A stretch of 48,241 bases of DNA from assembly GCA_964636985.1 (NCBI GenBank), contig CAZWSX010000041.1:1-48241 (forward strand), given 5' to 3'. Of this stretch, positions 27,547 to 34,268 are shown piece after piece. Made by a program: the position numbers and the translations under genes. Within the stretch, counting starts at the first letter, position 1, and every line of letters begins with the position of its first letter. The notes under the pieces were generated by a model. The model was not told where the DNA came from. It searched no databases and worked only from the letters and a program-made list of their open reading frames with translations. The DNA is from CAZWSX01 sp964636985 (GTDB lineage: Bacteria > Planctomycetota > Planctomycetia > Pirellulales > Pirellulaceae).

Positions 27547-27590
27547 GCCTCCGAAGCTGAAGGTTTCAGGTTCAAATCCCGATGGGGGTA
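27547..27590 (+). pseudogene. tRNA-Arg 3' fragment (displaced att copy)
   Basis: Identical to 25670-25713: anticodon stem-loop, T-arm and 3' acceptor strand. The upstream bases do not offer a D-arm or a 5' acceptor strand, so no tRNA can form. Best read as the displaced original end of the tRNA gene at an integration border. Confidence 0.75.
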
Positions 27591-27597
27591 CTCAAAA

Positions 27598-27633
27598 AGG
27601 CCAGTCGAGCGCGGCTCGAACTGGCCTTTTTTT
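27598..27633 (+). terminator. Intrinsic terminator after the tRNA 3' fragment
   Basis: AGGCCAG-TCGAGC / GCTCGA-A-CTGGCCT around a GCG loop, then TTTTTTT. It is stronger and more regular than the hairpin after the intact tRNA, which fits this being the ancestral end of the tRNA locus. Confidence 0.85.
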
Positions 27634-27775
27634 GTTGTGATTTACTGCCTCTTCCGACGATGTTGACGGCCTACTGTTACAAAACTCTAAACGGCGAGGC
27701 TTCTGCAGTGAGCCTTTGTGGGGCGTGGCGTTGTGGAATGCGCGAGCGTCATTCGCGCCGTCGGAACGTCGATTG

Positions 27776-28570
27776 TCAGCGCGTTACCAAAGACGTAGCG
27801 CGCGTGGCAATAAACGTCTTCATATAACGTGAGATCGGATCGTTGTTCGATTCGGGATATCCGTCTTCGTAAAAGTGAGTCAGCACAAATCCGGCCTCGA
27901 GTTGCCCTCCGATCTGATCGGTCAGCGTGTGGCCGAATTCGAGCGGGCACATTTTGTCGAAAATCAGCCGTTGCCGGTCCGCGTCGCTCAAGTCGGTGAG
28001 ATCCGAATAGGGAATCGCATGACGGACTTCCAGACTGCCGTTCTGCATCCGCTCATCGTCGAACAGGTAGCGGATAGGATTTGCGAAGCCCGCAAGAAGA
28101 AGTCCGCCGGGTCGCAGCACACGAAAGCACTCGCGCCACACGGACCGAATATCGGGCACAAAGCAGTTCGAGACGGGATGCACCACCAGGTCGAAAGTCG
28201 CATCGGAAAACGCCGACAGATTGGCCATGTCTCCTTCGACGATGTCGATCGAGAGCCCCTCCCGTTCGGCGACGAGACAATCCTGACCCAATTGTTTTGG
28301 CGAGTTGTCGAACACGGTCACCACGGCACCTGCCGCGGCCAACAGCGGCCCCTGCTGCCCACCCCCAGAGGCGAGGCAGAGCGTCGGCGTCCCCGAGAGC
28401 TTGGGGAACCAGCCGAGCGGGACGGGCTTGGTCGGCGTCAAGAACAACTCAAACTGCCCTTGCCGTGCGCGCTCGACGATCTCCCTGCCGACGGGTTGCG
28501 TCCACGGGTTTTGCGTTTCGACGTTACGATCCCATGCGGCTCGATTATGGTTGCAGACGTCCATACGCAT
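27776..28570 (-). CDS. Class I SAM-dependent methyltransferase
   Basis: 264 residues. The N-terminus (NHNRAAWDRNVE) is common to a clade of small-molecule methyltransferases. The nucleotide-binding region is CLASGGGQQGPLLAAAGAVVTVFDNSPKQL (motif I with G-G-G-Q-Q in place of G-x-G-x-G, and the acidic D at the end of strand 2), followed by VEGDMANLSAFSDATFDLVVHPVS (motif II) and the post-motif WRECFRVLRPGGLLLAGF. The C-terminal part carries a lid (FGHTLTDQIGGQLEAGFVLTHFYEDGYP) and ends with an ISRYMKTFIATRA tail. Substrate unknown. A start two codons later (28564) is equally possible. It lies just outside the candidate tRNA island and points toward it. Confidence 0.9.
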   Translation of the reverse strand: MRMDVCNHNRAAWDRNVETQNPWTQPVGREIVERARQGQFELFLTPTKPVPLGWFPKLSGTPTLCLASGGGQQGPLLAAAGAVVTVFDNSPKQLGQDCLVAEREGLSIDIVEGDMANLSAFSDATFDLVVHPVSNCFVPDIRSVWRECFRVLRPGGLLLAGFANPIRYLFDDERMQNGSLEVRHAIPYSDLTDLSDADRQRLIFDKMCPLEFGHTLTDQIGGQLEAGFVLTHFYEDGYPESNNDPISRYMKTFIATRATSLVTR

Positions 28571-28909
28571 TTGCCTTTCGGTCCCCTAGCAATCCAGTCA
28601 GGCTGTGACGACGCTCCATCTGAACTCGCGCAAGAATTTCCAGTTTACAGCTTGGCACGGAACAAGGCAGTGAAACGAATGTCACCCAGCCGTTCGCGCA
28701 AGCCGCGAAGCGGCCTTTTTTGTTGGGTTTTCTCGCGTCCTCGCCGAGATCCGACTCTTCCAACTCAAAACGCTAGCGGCCTCTGTTCTGCCGTGAGTTG
28801 CCTCTCGCTTTGGGGCCAACTTTCGCGTGCCAAAATTCGCCGGCGTGCTTCAACGCCCCAGGCGTTTCCGATTTGAACGCCGTCTTATTCTTTCAGAACA
28901 AATCGTTCT
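28565..28909. other. Spacer upstream of the methyltransferase
   Basis: Holds the methyltransferase promoter region and a rho-independent-type hairpin on the plus strand (28688-28724). A CAAAACGCTAGCGGCCTCTG sequence (28767-28786) follows the hairpin; similar CGCTA-CGGC words follow the two tRNA-linked terminators (near 25805 and 27690). No gene is visible. Confidence 0.35.
28688..28724 (+). terminator. Terminator-like hairpin
   Basis: GCCG-TTCGCG and CGCGAA-G-CGGC form a long stem with one bulge and a CAAGC loop, followed by CTTTTTTG. No plus-strand gene is seen directly upstream, so it may be a leftover from a lost gene or may block read-in from upstream. Confidence 0.6.
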
Positions 28910-29083
28910 TTAGCGATCGCCTCCCCCTTGGTAGTAGCTTCGCTCCGCATCGCGAATTTGGAAGTCGCGTAGCTGAATGACCATCGACACCACCCCATAA
29001 CCAACCAGACAGCCGACGAAAAAGCCAACAAAGAACGTGATCGCCGGGAGAGTGTAGTCACTCCTTCTTTTCCCCAATCTCAT
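28910..29083 (-). CDS. Small single-span membrane protein (57 aa)
   Basis: 57 residues: basic start MRLGKRRSDYTLPA, one clear membrane helix ITFFVGFFVGCLVGYGVVSM, then a polar tail IQLRDFQIRDAERSYYQGGG. The basic-inside arrangement and the clean single helix support it being real. GGGGTGAG lies a few bases before the ATG. No family is recognised and no partner is obvious; the gene is downstream of the duplicated anchored proteins on the same strand. Confidence 0.45.
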   Translation of the reverse strand: MRLGKRRSDYTLPAITFFVGFFVGCLVGYGVVSMVIQLRDFQIRDAERSYYQGGGDR

Positions 29084-29157
29084 AACTCACCCCGCGAACG
29101 GAATCAGAAGAGGAAGCAAACTGCCCCATCATTTTTTAGTTGGACGACTGAAAGACA

Positions 29158-29238
29158 AGACCAGCACGCGAGCCGCGTCGATGATCTGCCTGGCTCACCC
29201 CCTGTTTGAGCAACGCCAGCGTTTTCTCGGCAGCTGCG
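29158..29238 (-). pseudogene. Fragment of the 30728 gene (long copy)
   Basis: About 80 nt match the 3' part of the neighbouring Tat-type gene (its 30905-30984 region) in the same orientation: AAEKTLALLKQ can still be read, then a 2-nt deletion breaks the frame. It starts shortly after the stop of the small anchored protein at 29256 and has no start or end of its own. A shorter copy of the same fragment sits in the same place after the paralogue at 29954. Confidence 0.75.
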
Positions 29239-29255
29239 CATAGTTCGCTGAGACT

Positions 29256-29801
29256 TCAAGACGGCACACGCGTCACGTGTTCAAAAATGGCTAGAATCTT
29301 GTCGTCCCGGATGTACACGAAGAATCCCGTGGTGTGTCTGCCTTCGGTCAACAAATTGCCGTTGTCCATGTAAAAAATCAAGACGCGATCGCCAGGGACA
29401 TAGGTTACCGTTGGCTCCTGTTGTGAGTCGGCTTTCTTTTCTTCGGTGCCTGTCTTTTGTGCGGATGCCTTTTGCGCGGATGCGATGCGTGCTGGTCGGA
29501 TGATCTCACCGTTTTCGATAACCACTTCTGCGACTTTACGGTCGTCGACTGTATCCGGTTTAGGTATGGCCAGTTCGGTTAGCCCGGGAATGTCGGCAAT
29601 CTTTTTTCCAATCACGCTCTTGTCGCTTAACAACTTGTCGTACAGGTAGATGCTTCCAGCACATCTTGCGGCGCGCAGCTGCGCTTGCGATTCCACGAGT
29701 TGCTGGGAATCGTAGTAGTTTTTGACGAACCAGAAAATGAAGGCGGCCGCGGCAATAGCGAGGAGAAGATGACGCGTGGAGAATTTGAACGAGTGCGTCA
29801 T
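29256..29801 (-). CDS. Small membrane-anchored protein, tandem paralogue 2
   Basis: 181 residues. FKFSTRHLLLAIAAAAFIFWFVKNYYDS is a membrane anchor of the FSTRHLL type common in planctomycetes. A coiled stretch (QLVESQAQLRAARCAGSIYLYDKLLSDKSVIGKKIADIPGL) follows, then a Lys/Gln/Ala-rich linker and a beta-rich end (TVTYVPGDRVLIFYMDNGNLLTEGRHTTGFFVYIRDDKILAIFEHVTRVPS). The gene at 29954 is a clear paralogue over its full length, diverging mainly in the linker. The GGAG used as ribosome site is part of a dispersed CTGAAGCCTGGAG repeat. Function unknown. Confidence 0.75.
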   Translation of the reverse strand: MTHSFKFSTRHLLLAIAAAAFIFWFVKNYYDSQQLVESQAQLRAARCAGSIYLYDKLLSDKSVIGKKIADIPGLTELAIPKPDTVDDRKVAEVVIENGEIIRPARIASAQKASAQKTGTEEKKADSQQEPTVTYVPGDRVLIFYMDNGNLLTEGRHTTGFFVYIRDDKILAIFEHVTRVPS

Positions 29802-29806
29802 TTGGG

Positions 29807-29838
29807 AGGCTCCAGGCTTCAGACGTCAGGCTCCAGGA
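29807..29838 (-). repeat. CTGAAGCCTGGAG repeat supplying a ribosome site
   Basis: On the minus strand this reads CTGGAGCCTGACGTCTGAAG then CCTGGAGCCTCCC, and the last GGAG sits in ribosome-site position before the ATG at 29801. The same word is at 21881-21915 and upstream of 30496. Confidence 0.65.
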
Positions 29839-29843
29839 GGGGA

Positions 29844-29873
29844 TTCACCACGGAGACATGGAGGGACCGGAGA
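29844..29873 (-). repeat. Dispersed GGTCCCTCC...GTGGTGAA repeat (copy 2)
   Basis: TTCACCACGGAGACATGGAG then GGACCGGAGA on the plus strand; its reverse complement matches 24252-24282 and 30687-30716. It lies between the two tandem paralogues. Confidence 0.75.
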
Positions 29874-29898
29874 TGAGAACAGCGGCGGCCCGGACATT

Positions 29899-29937
29899 TC
29901 TGTTTGAGCAAGGCCAACGTTTTCTCGGCAGCAGCGC
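29899..29937 (-). pseudogene. Fragment of the 30728 gene (short copy)
   Basis: On the minus strand AAEKTLALLKQ is readable just after the stop of the paralogue at 29954, matching the neighbouring Tat-type gene near 30953-30988. Only about 40 nt are recognisable; the rest that persists in the longer copy at 29158 has been lost or replaced by repeat sequence. Confidence 0.65.
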
Positions 29938-29953
29938 ATGGTTCGCTGAGACT

Positions 29954-30496
29954 TCAAGAGGGTACGCGATGCACGTAGTCTAAAATGGCTAGAATCTTGC
30001 CGTTCCGGATGTACAGCCAGAATCCCACCCTCTCCGAGCCTTCCGTCACTAGAAATTTGTCGGTCGTGCAAAAGTACAAGGCGCAATCTCCGCTGACGTA
30101 GGTTAGCGTTGGATTCCGTTGTAAGGGGGCACTCTTTTCTGCGGCACCTGCCGTTTGCGCGGGCCCCTCTTGCGAGAGTGTAGTGGGTGCTGATCGAACG
30201 ATGTCACCCCAGCTGATCGCCCATTCGACGCGTTCACGTTCATTCATCTGTTTCGGCTTGATGGAGAGTTCGTTCAGCCCGGGAATTTCGTCGGGCTTCT
30301 TTCCGATCACGCTCTCATCGCTGAGCAATTTGTCGTACAGGTAGGCGCTGCCAGCAATTTTTGCGGCGCGCAGTTGCGCGTGCGATTCCGCGAGATTTTT
30401 GGAATCGTAGTAGTTTTTGACGAACCAGAAAATGAAGGCGGCCGCGGCAACCGCGATGAGAAGATGGCGAATGGAGAACTTGAAGGAGTGCGTCAT
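29954..30496 (-). CDS. Small membrane-anchored protein, tandem paralogue 1
   Basis: 180 residues, paralogous to 29256-29801: same FKFSIRHLLIAVAAAAFIFWFVKNYYDS anchor, the coiled LAESHAQLRAAKIAGSAYLYDKLLSDESVIGKK stretch, and a matching C-terminal part (LTYVSGDCALYFCTTDKFLVTEGSERVGFWLYIRNGKILAILDYVHRVPS). The middle (MNERERVEWAISWGDIVRSAPTTLSQEG) has diverged most. The beta-rich domain has two cysteines not shared with the other copy. Anchored and probably exported. It follows the Tat-type gene on the same strand across a repeat-filled 231-nt gap. Confidence 0.75.
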   Translation of the reverse strand: MTHSFKFSIRHLLIAVAAAAFIFWFVKNYYDSKNLAESHAQLRAAKIAGSAYLYDKLLSDESVIGKKPDEIPGLNELSIKPKQMNERERVEWAISWGDIVRSAPTTLSQEGPAQTAGAAEKSAPLQRNPTLTYVSGDCALYFCTTDKFLVTEGSERVGFWLYIRNGKILAILDYVHRVPS

Positions 30497-30652
30497 TGTG
30501 GAGACTCCAGGCTTCAGGTTCCAGGACGGGGCAAACGTTTGGGCAAGCGCGTTTTACTTTGTTAATTACAAACCGCAAGTCACAAATCATCATTCAGCAA
30601 TCAATTAAACAACATATCCTAAACGTCCACTGCCATAGCGGACTCCACCGCG

Positions 30653-30672
30653 CACAGACAGGATTGTCTGTG
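30653..30672 (-). repeat. Dispersed palindromic repeat CACAGACA...TGTCTGTG (copy 2, inverted)
   Basis: CACAGACAGGATTGTCTGTG is the exact reverse complement of 23121-23140. Flanks agree in inverted orientation as well (CCACTTTTT after it here matches AAAAAGTRG before copy 1). Confidence 0.85.
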
Positions 30673-30686
30673 CCACTTTTTCTCCC

Positions 30687-30716
30687 TCTCCGGTCCCTCC
30701 GGGTCTCCGCGGTGAA
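30687..30716 (+). repeat. Dispersed GGTCCCTCC...GCGGTGAA repeat (copy 3)
   Basis: TCTCCGGTCCCTCCGGGTCT followed by CCGCGGTGAA, one base different from 24252-24282. It directly abuts the stop of the 30728 gene and lies 14 nt from the inverted palindrome copy, so two repeat families are neighbours here. Confidence 0.8.
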
Positions 30717-30727
30717 TAGCTGACCGC

Positions 30728-32278
30728 TTAACTCAGCGCCGCTTCCGTGCGCTTCACCAGACCGCTGTCCCGCTCCTTGCTATGCCGCAGGTTGAACAAG
30801 TTGCACGCGAGGAACAGGTTCCGCCAGCCAGGCGAGACATGCTCGTAGTCCTCCAGCACGGCCGTGCTGAACTTGTAGTCGTGCGAGTCGTTTCCTTTCT
30901 GGAAGACCAGCACGCGAGCCGCGTCGATGATCTGCTTGGCTCGCCCTTCTTGTTTGAGCAGGGCCAGCGTTTTCTCGGCGGCGGCCGTTGGGTTGTCGCC
31001 TAACGTGTTGAAGACGTCGCGGATCGCGGCCTCTCCTTCGCCTGCCGGTTCAGCCGGCTTGAGCTTGTCGATCGAGCGGTCGGCCAGCCCGCCGCGCCCT
31101 TTCATCGACTCGCGGAACATCGTGATGAACGCTGCGTTCTGCAGCATCAGCAGCCGCTTGGTCTCATCGCTCTTAGTGGTCTGATAAGCAAAATGGACGG
31201 CGTTGGTGGTCGTCACACTGTGCAGAGCGACGATGGCCGGCTGGCGCATCAGCAGTTCGCCTGACTCGACAAACATCGCATCCCAGATCGATTGCGGCGC
31301 GATCCCCTTGTTCAGCAGGAGGGCGACCTGATCGGAGGCCTCGTCAGGCGTGCCGGTGCGGAGTGTGTCGACGAGCGACTTCGTGGCCCCTTCGTCGAGC
31401 TTTCCCTCCTGCCAGCCTTCACGAATCTTCTTGACCTGCTCGCTGTTGCGGCGGTAGGGGCGGTCGGTCGGCGCATCGGCCATAGGGTCGGAGCCCTCGC
31501 GCGCCAGCATCGCATAGGCCAGCGACCGCACGATCGGCTCGGCATGTTGCCAGCCGATGAACTGGAGCGCGCGGAAACTGTTGGCGACATAGATCGACTT
31601 GTGGCCGATCGACCGCAAATCGCGGGCGCCCAGGCGAAACAGCAGCTCATACACCTCCTCAGGCGGCGCGGTGCGGACCAAGCCAGCCACGGCGGCGTCG
31701 GCGGCGGGTTCGTTCCAGGCTTCCATCGCGTCGAGAAACGCCTGGCGAGCCTTGTCCCTGGCCGGCACGGCAGCTTCCTCGACGGGCTTCATGGTCCAGC
31801 CGCGCTCTTCCTGGTCCTTTGCCTGGCCGGATTTGAAATTGTCCAAGGCCCAGAAGATCGGCAGCCAGCGCTGTCGCTCGTCGGCGGTCGACTGAGCCGC
31901 GACGTGGGCGGAGTTCACCGCCAGCACGCTGTGAAATTTGAAGCCCACCGAAGGCCTGGGCTCGATGTTTCGCACGCCGGCCAACTGCAAGGCAGCGACG
32001 ATCTCTTTGTACGTGAGTCCCTTCTTGATGCGAGCGCCGACTTCTTCCAGTAACTGGTTGCGCGGCGTCTGCTCGAGCAACTGCACCAGCGGCTCGATGC
32101 CCGAATCGAGCCGGACAATCGTAGGGTCGACCTTCGTATCGTCCGCCGAAAGAGGCGGCAACTGACTGAGAAAGGCCAGACCGCCCACTCCTACAACGGC
32201 GCCAGTCTTAAGAACATCGCGGCGAACTATTTGGTCAGGGCGAACGGGGCGGCCAAGGCGATCAGGGCGGTCGGTCAT
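30728..32278 (-). CDS. Tat-type exported helical protein of unknown function
   Basis: 516 residues from ATG 32278, chosen because GGAGG lies eight bases upstream; an earlier in-frame ATG at 32344 lacks one. The N-terminus has a twin-arginine-like signal (IVRRDVLKTGAVVGVGGLAFLSQLPPLSAD). The rest is long and helical, with a recognisable conserved segment (IEPRPSVGFKFHSVLAVNSAHVAA...RWLPIFWALDNFKSGQA) and another (GHKSIYVANSFRALQFIGWQHAEPIVRSLAYAML). No heme, metal or nucleotide motif is seen; His residues are frequent in both conserved segments. The family looks restricted to planctomycetes (impression only). Fragments of its 3' region lie downstream at 29158 and 29899. Confidence 0.8.
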   Translation of the reverse strand: MTDRPDRLGRPVRPDQIVRRDVLKTGAVVGVGGLAFLSQLPPLSADDTKVDPTIVRLDSGIEPLVQLLEQTPRNQLLEEVGARIKKGLTYKEIVAALQLAGVRNIEPRPSVGFKFHSVLAVNSAHVAAQSTADERQRWLPIFWALDNFKSGQAKDQEERGWTMKPVEEAAVPARDKARQAFLDAMEAWNEPAADAAVAGLVRTAPPEEVYELLFRLGARDLRSIGHKSIYVANSFRALQFIGWQHAEPIVRSLAYAMLAREGSDPMADAPTDRPYRRNSEQVKKIREGWQEGKLDEGATKSLVDTLRTGTPDEASDQVALLLNKGIAPQSIWDAMFVESGELLMRQPAIVALHSVTTTNAVHFAYQTTKSDETKRLLMLQNAAFITMFRESMKGRGGLADRSIDKLKPAEPAGEGEAAIRDVFNTLGDNPTAAAEKTLALLKQEGRAKQIIDAARVLVFQKGNDSHDYKFSTAVLEDYEHVSPGWRNLFLACNLFNLRHSKERDSGLVKRTEAALS

Positions 32279-32728
32279 GGCAAGGACCTCCGGGAGAGAA
32301 AGGTGAACTGCCTTAAGCGCATTGTAATGCCTCGACAGGTTCATCGTCGTTGGTGGAACAACGACCTAGGCGACTGTTCGGATTCTCGCTTAAAGACGTC
32401 GCTGATTACTGCGGCAGTTCACGAAGCGGTAGTATGCCGCGAGAGGCCATAACCGCGTGTTCGTAATGAATTCTCTCAACCTGGCCAGTAATCATCGCAA
32501 TCCGTCTCAAACCAAGTTGTTGCGGCGAGGAGCGAGACCAGGTCGTGTTGAAGTGTCGTATTGGTGATCTTATCAATTTCCAACGCGGTGCCAAATCTCA
32601 CCAGACCGTACGCTCTTCGCATCTGCTTTTCTGCCCTTCTCCAGCGGGGAGATTGAAGGACTCGGAGCCGGTGTGCAGAATAATAATGAACTCATCTCTC
32701 GTCCAAGGCTGCCGAAAGGTCAACTAGC
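32279..32728. other. Divergent spacer, no gene seen
   Basis: 450 nt between divergent genes. It contains a TCTCCAGCGGGGAGA inverted repeat (about 32637-32651), a word also found near 46331. Ribosome site and leader of the minus-strand Tat-type gene lie at its left end. No convincing short gene is visible on either strand. Confidence 0.4.
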
Positions 32729-33283
32729 GTGGATACGACTCTCCCAGCGGCATTTGATCCATCGGCTGAACAAAATAAGATTTTGGCCAAGGCGAAAGCT
32801 TCGCTATTCAAGAAGTTCAGCTGGACGAAGTCGCAATCGCTGTTTGACGCGCTTCGCCTTGCCCAACTTCTGGTGCTCTTTGACAAGGAGGACGAGGCCT
32901 TACAAGTTTGCCGCGCGCTCGGCAGGCTCGAATTCAAGGGCAATTTCCGCCAGTGGTCGCCGGTAGAGAAGGCTCTGGCGCTTCAATCGAGGTTGTTGCG
33001 AAAGCAAGGCAATACTGATGAGGCCGAGGCGTGCATCAAGCGGATACGAGACGCTGGGTTTCTCGAAACTCGCCTCGAAGGCGAGCTCTTGGACCGCAAT
33101 GGCGATATCCCGGACGCGATGAGCTCTGGCGACAAGAAGTCGGAAAGACTGGCTCGTCTTATCTATGGCTCGGAACTTACGTTCATCATTGAATTAGGCG
33201 GGTCCTCGGCGCGTCCGATTGAAGGACTAGAGAAAGATCTTGAATCTAACCAGTCGGCACTTAAGGCGTTGGTTAGCCCATGA
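32729..33283 (+). CDS. Helical protein of unknown function upstream of a truncated TIR
   Basis: 184 residues from a GTG start (no better ATG; AAAGG upstream). The sequence is helical: QNKILAKAKASLFKKFSWTKSQSLFDALRLAQLLVLFDKEDEALQVCRALGRLEFKGNFRQWSPVEKALALQSRLLRKQGNTDEAEACIKRI forms TPR-like helix pairs. It is reminiscent of DUF6707-type proteins found beside polymorphic toxins, but I hold this loosely. The last codon overlaps the ATG of the TIR fragment (ATGA at 33280-33283), so the two genes were once a coupled pair. An immunity or sensor role is possible. Confidence 0.6.
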   Translation: MDTTLPAAFDPSAEQNKILAKAKASLFKKFSWTKSQSLFDALRLAQLLVLFDKEDEALQVCRALGRLEFKGNFRQWSPVEKALALQSRLLRKQGNTDEAEACIKRIRDAGFLETRLEGELLDRNGDIPDAMSSGDKKSERLARLIYGSELTFIIELGGSSARPIEGLEKDLESNQSALKALVSP

Positions 33284-33513
33284 AGATTTTCATCTCGTAC
33301 CGACGAGCTGATTCTCGTGATGTCGTCGGTCGTATCTGTGACCATCTCGCGCGAGAGCATGGCGAGCAATCCGTTTTTGTTGACGTCGATTCCATCTCGC
33401 CCGGCGACGACTTTCGAGAGACACTGGATGCTTCGATGCGCGATGGCTATGGGCACAATAGGGTCAAACTCGACTTCCTACCTCCCCCCGCTTCACGCCG
33501 GACAACGATGTGA
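33280..33513 (+). pseudogene. Truncated TIR-domain protein
   Basis: 77 residues. Residues 1-55 are a clean TIR start: MKIFISYRRADSRD, the first helix GRICDHLAREHG, VFVDVDSISPGDDFRETLDASM. A normal TIR continues for another ~80 residues with the strand-C region and a helix bearing the NADase glutamate; here the sequence turns to unrelated, Pro-rich residues and stops. Without that glutamate it should not cleave NAD. In another frame just after the break, RFTPDNDVNYGICSFKASG can be read up to a stop (about 33571), as if an unrelated gene end had been joined on. Coupled by ATGA to the preceding 184-residue protein. Confidence 0.75.
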
Positions 33514-33575
33514 ACTACGGCATCTGTTCGTTCAAGGCGTCCGGCGACAATCCATCGAGCGTGACATTCTGAAAA

Positions 33576-34154
33576 TCACTTCGCGTCAGCCAACTCAATA
33601 ATATGCTCCATCATGGCCCGGCACGATGGAAACGCGGTCTCTATCGAATCAATCCGGTCGAAGCAAAGCACCGACTCGTGTTCGATCCGAACAACCGGGC
33701 AATCCCCATCGCGCATCCGGTTCAGATCAAAGCAAATCGCGTCGTAGCAATAGTCCGCCGCGAGGGCAAACCTCGCGTATCGAGCAGGCAACAAAGTATG
33801 GTTCATCACCGGATCGGCAAACATTTCGTTAGCATAGGCGGTGAAGTCCGCCGACGGCGGATTTCCGAATAGCGTCAGGCATTCAAGGTCGACCGTGAGC
33901 CAGGCAAACTGCTCGAGAAGTTGTTCGAAGAGGTGCGGCAATTCTCCCACACGGCGGACGGCATCGACTCCGGTTCGCGGCGAAGGAAGCCGCGCCGGGG
34001 CCCATAGAACAAAGCCGCTATATTCGGGATCGATCCCAGCTTCAAGAAGCGTCGGCGGAGGGTCGTCGGCGACGCAACTCAGTTCGTCCAGTTTGTGAAA
34101 GGAGGCGACGAAGCGCTCCATCAACAGTTGCTCTGGGTCTTTTTTGCGCGACAT
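33576..34154 (-). CDS. SUKH-like (SMI1/KNR4) family protein, possible immunity protein
   Basis: 192 residues from ATG 34154 (the frame is open to 34268 but the extra residues are Arg-rich and not protein-like). The C-terminal half resembles the SMI1/KNR4 fold: FTAYANEMFADPVMNHTLLPARYARFALAADYCYDAICFDLNRMRDGDCPVVRIEHES, with the typical D-x-I-C-F-D-L pair of strands. The N-terminal half (DPEYSGFVLWAPARLPSPRTGVDAVRRVGELPHLFEQLLEQFAWLTVDLECLTLF) fits the same family. SUKH proteins are frequent immunity proteins beside polymorphic toxins; no intact toxin is visible nearby, so it may be an orphan. Convergent with the TIR fragment. Confidence 0.65.
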   Translation of the reverse strand: MSRKKDPEQLLMERFVASFHKLDELSCVADDPPPTLLEAGIDPEYSGFVLWAPARLPSPRTGVDAVRRVGELPHLFEQLLEQFAWLTVDLECLTLFGNPPSADFTAYANEMFADPVMNHTLLPARYARFALAADYCYDAICFDLNRMRDGDCPVVRIEHESVLCFDRIDSIETAFPSCRAMMEHIIELADAK

Positions 34155-34268
34155 GACTCGTTCTCTGCCTCGCCTAAGGGCTATCAAACGTTTTGATACT
34201 TTTACACGCCCTTGGTAGGGCGTTCCTCGGTAGTGGGCGAGCACGAGAGTCGTCCATCGTGCCGTCAT

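Larger units (their letters stand above)
25670..27592. mobile_element. Candidate tRNA-Arg genomic island remnant bounded by 46-nt direct repeats
   Basis: The 46 nt at 25670-25715 (tRNA anticodon arm through 3' end plus 2 nt) recur without mismatch at 27547-27592. This is the pattern left when an integrase inserts DNA at the 3' end of a tRNA gene: the incoming copy rebuilds the tRNA and the displaced 3' end marks the far border. The enclosed 1.8 kb carries three minus-strand genes (HIRAN protein, membrane protein, 109-residue protein) and no integrase, so it is either a decayed or a trans-mobilised element. A terminator hairpin follows both copies. A simple partial duplication of a tRNA is the alternative. 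Confidence 0.6.

Noticed and set aside
27547..27590. A second tRNA-Arg gene
   Set aside because: Only the anticodon arm onward is present; no D-arm or 5' acceptor strand exists upstream.
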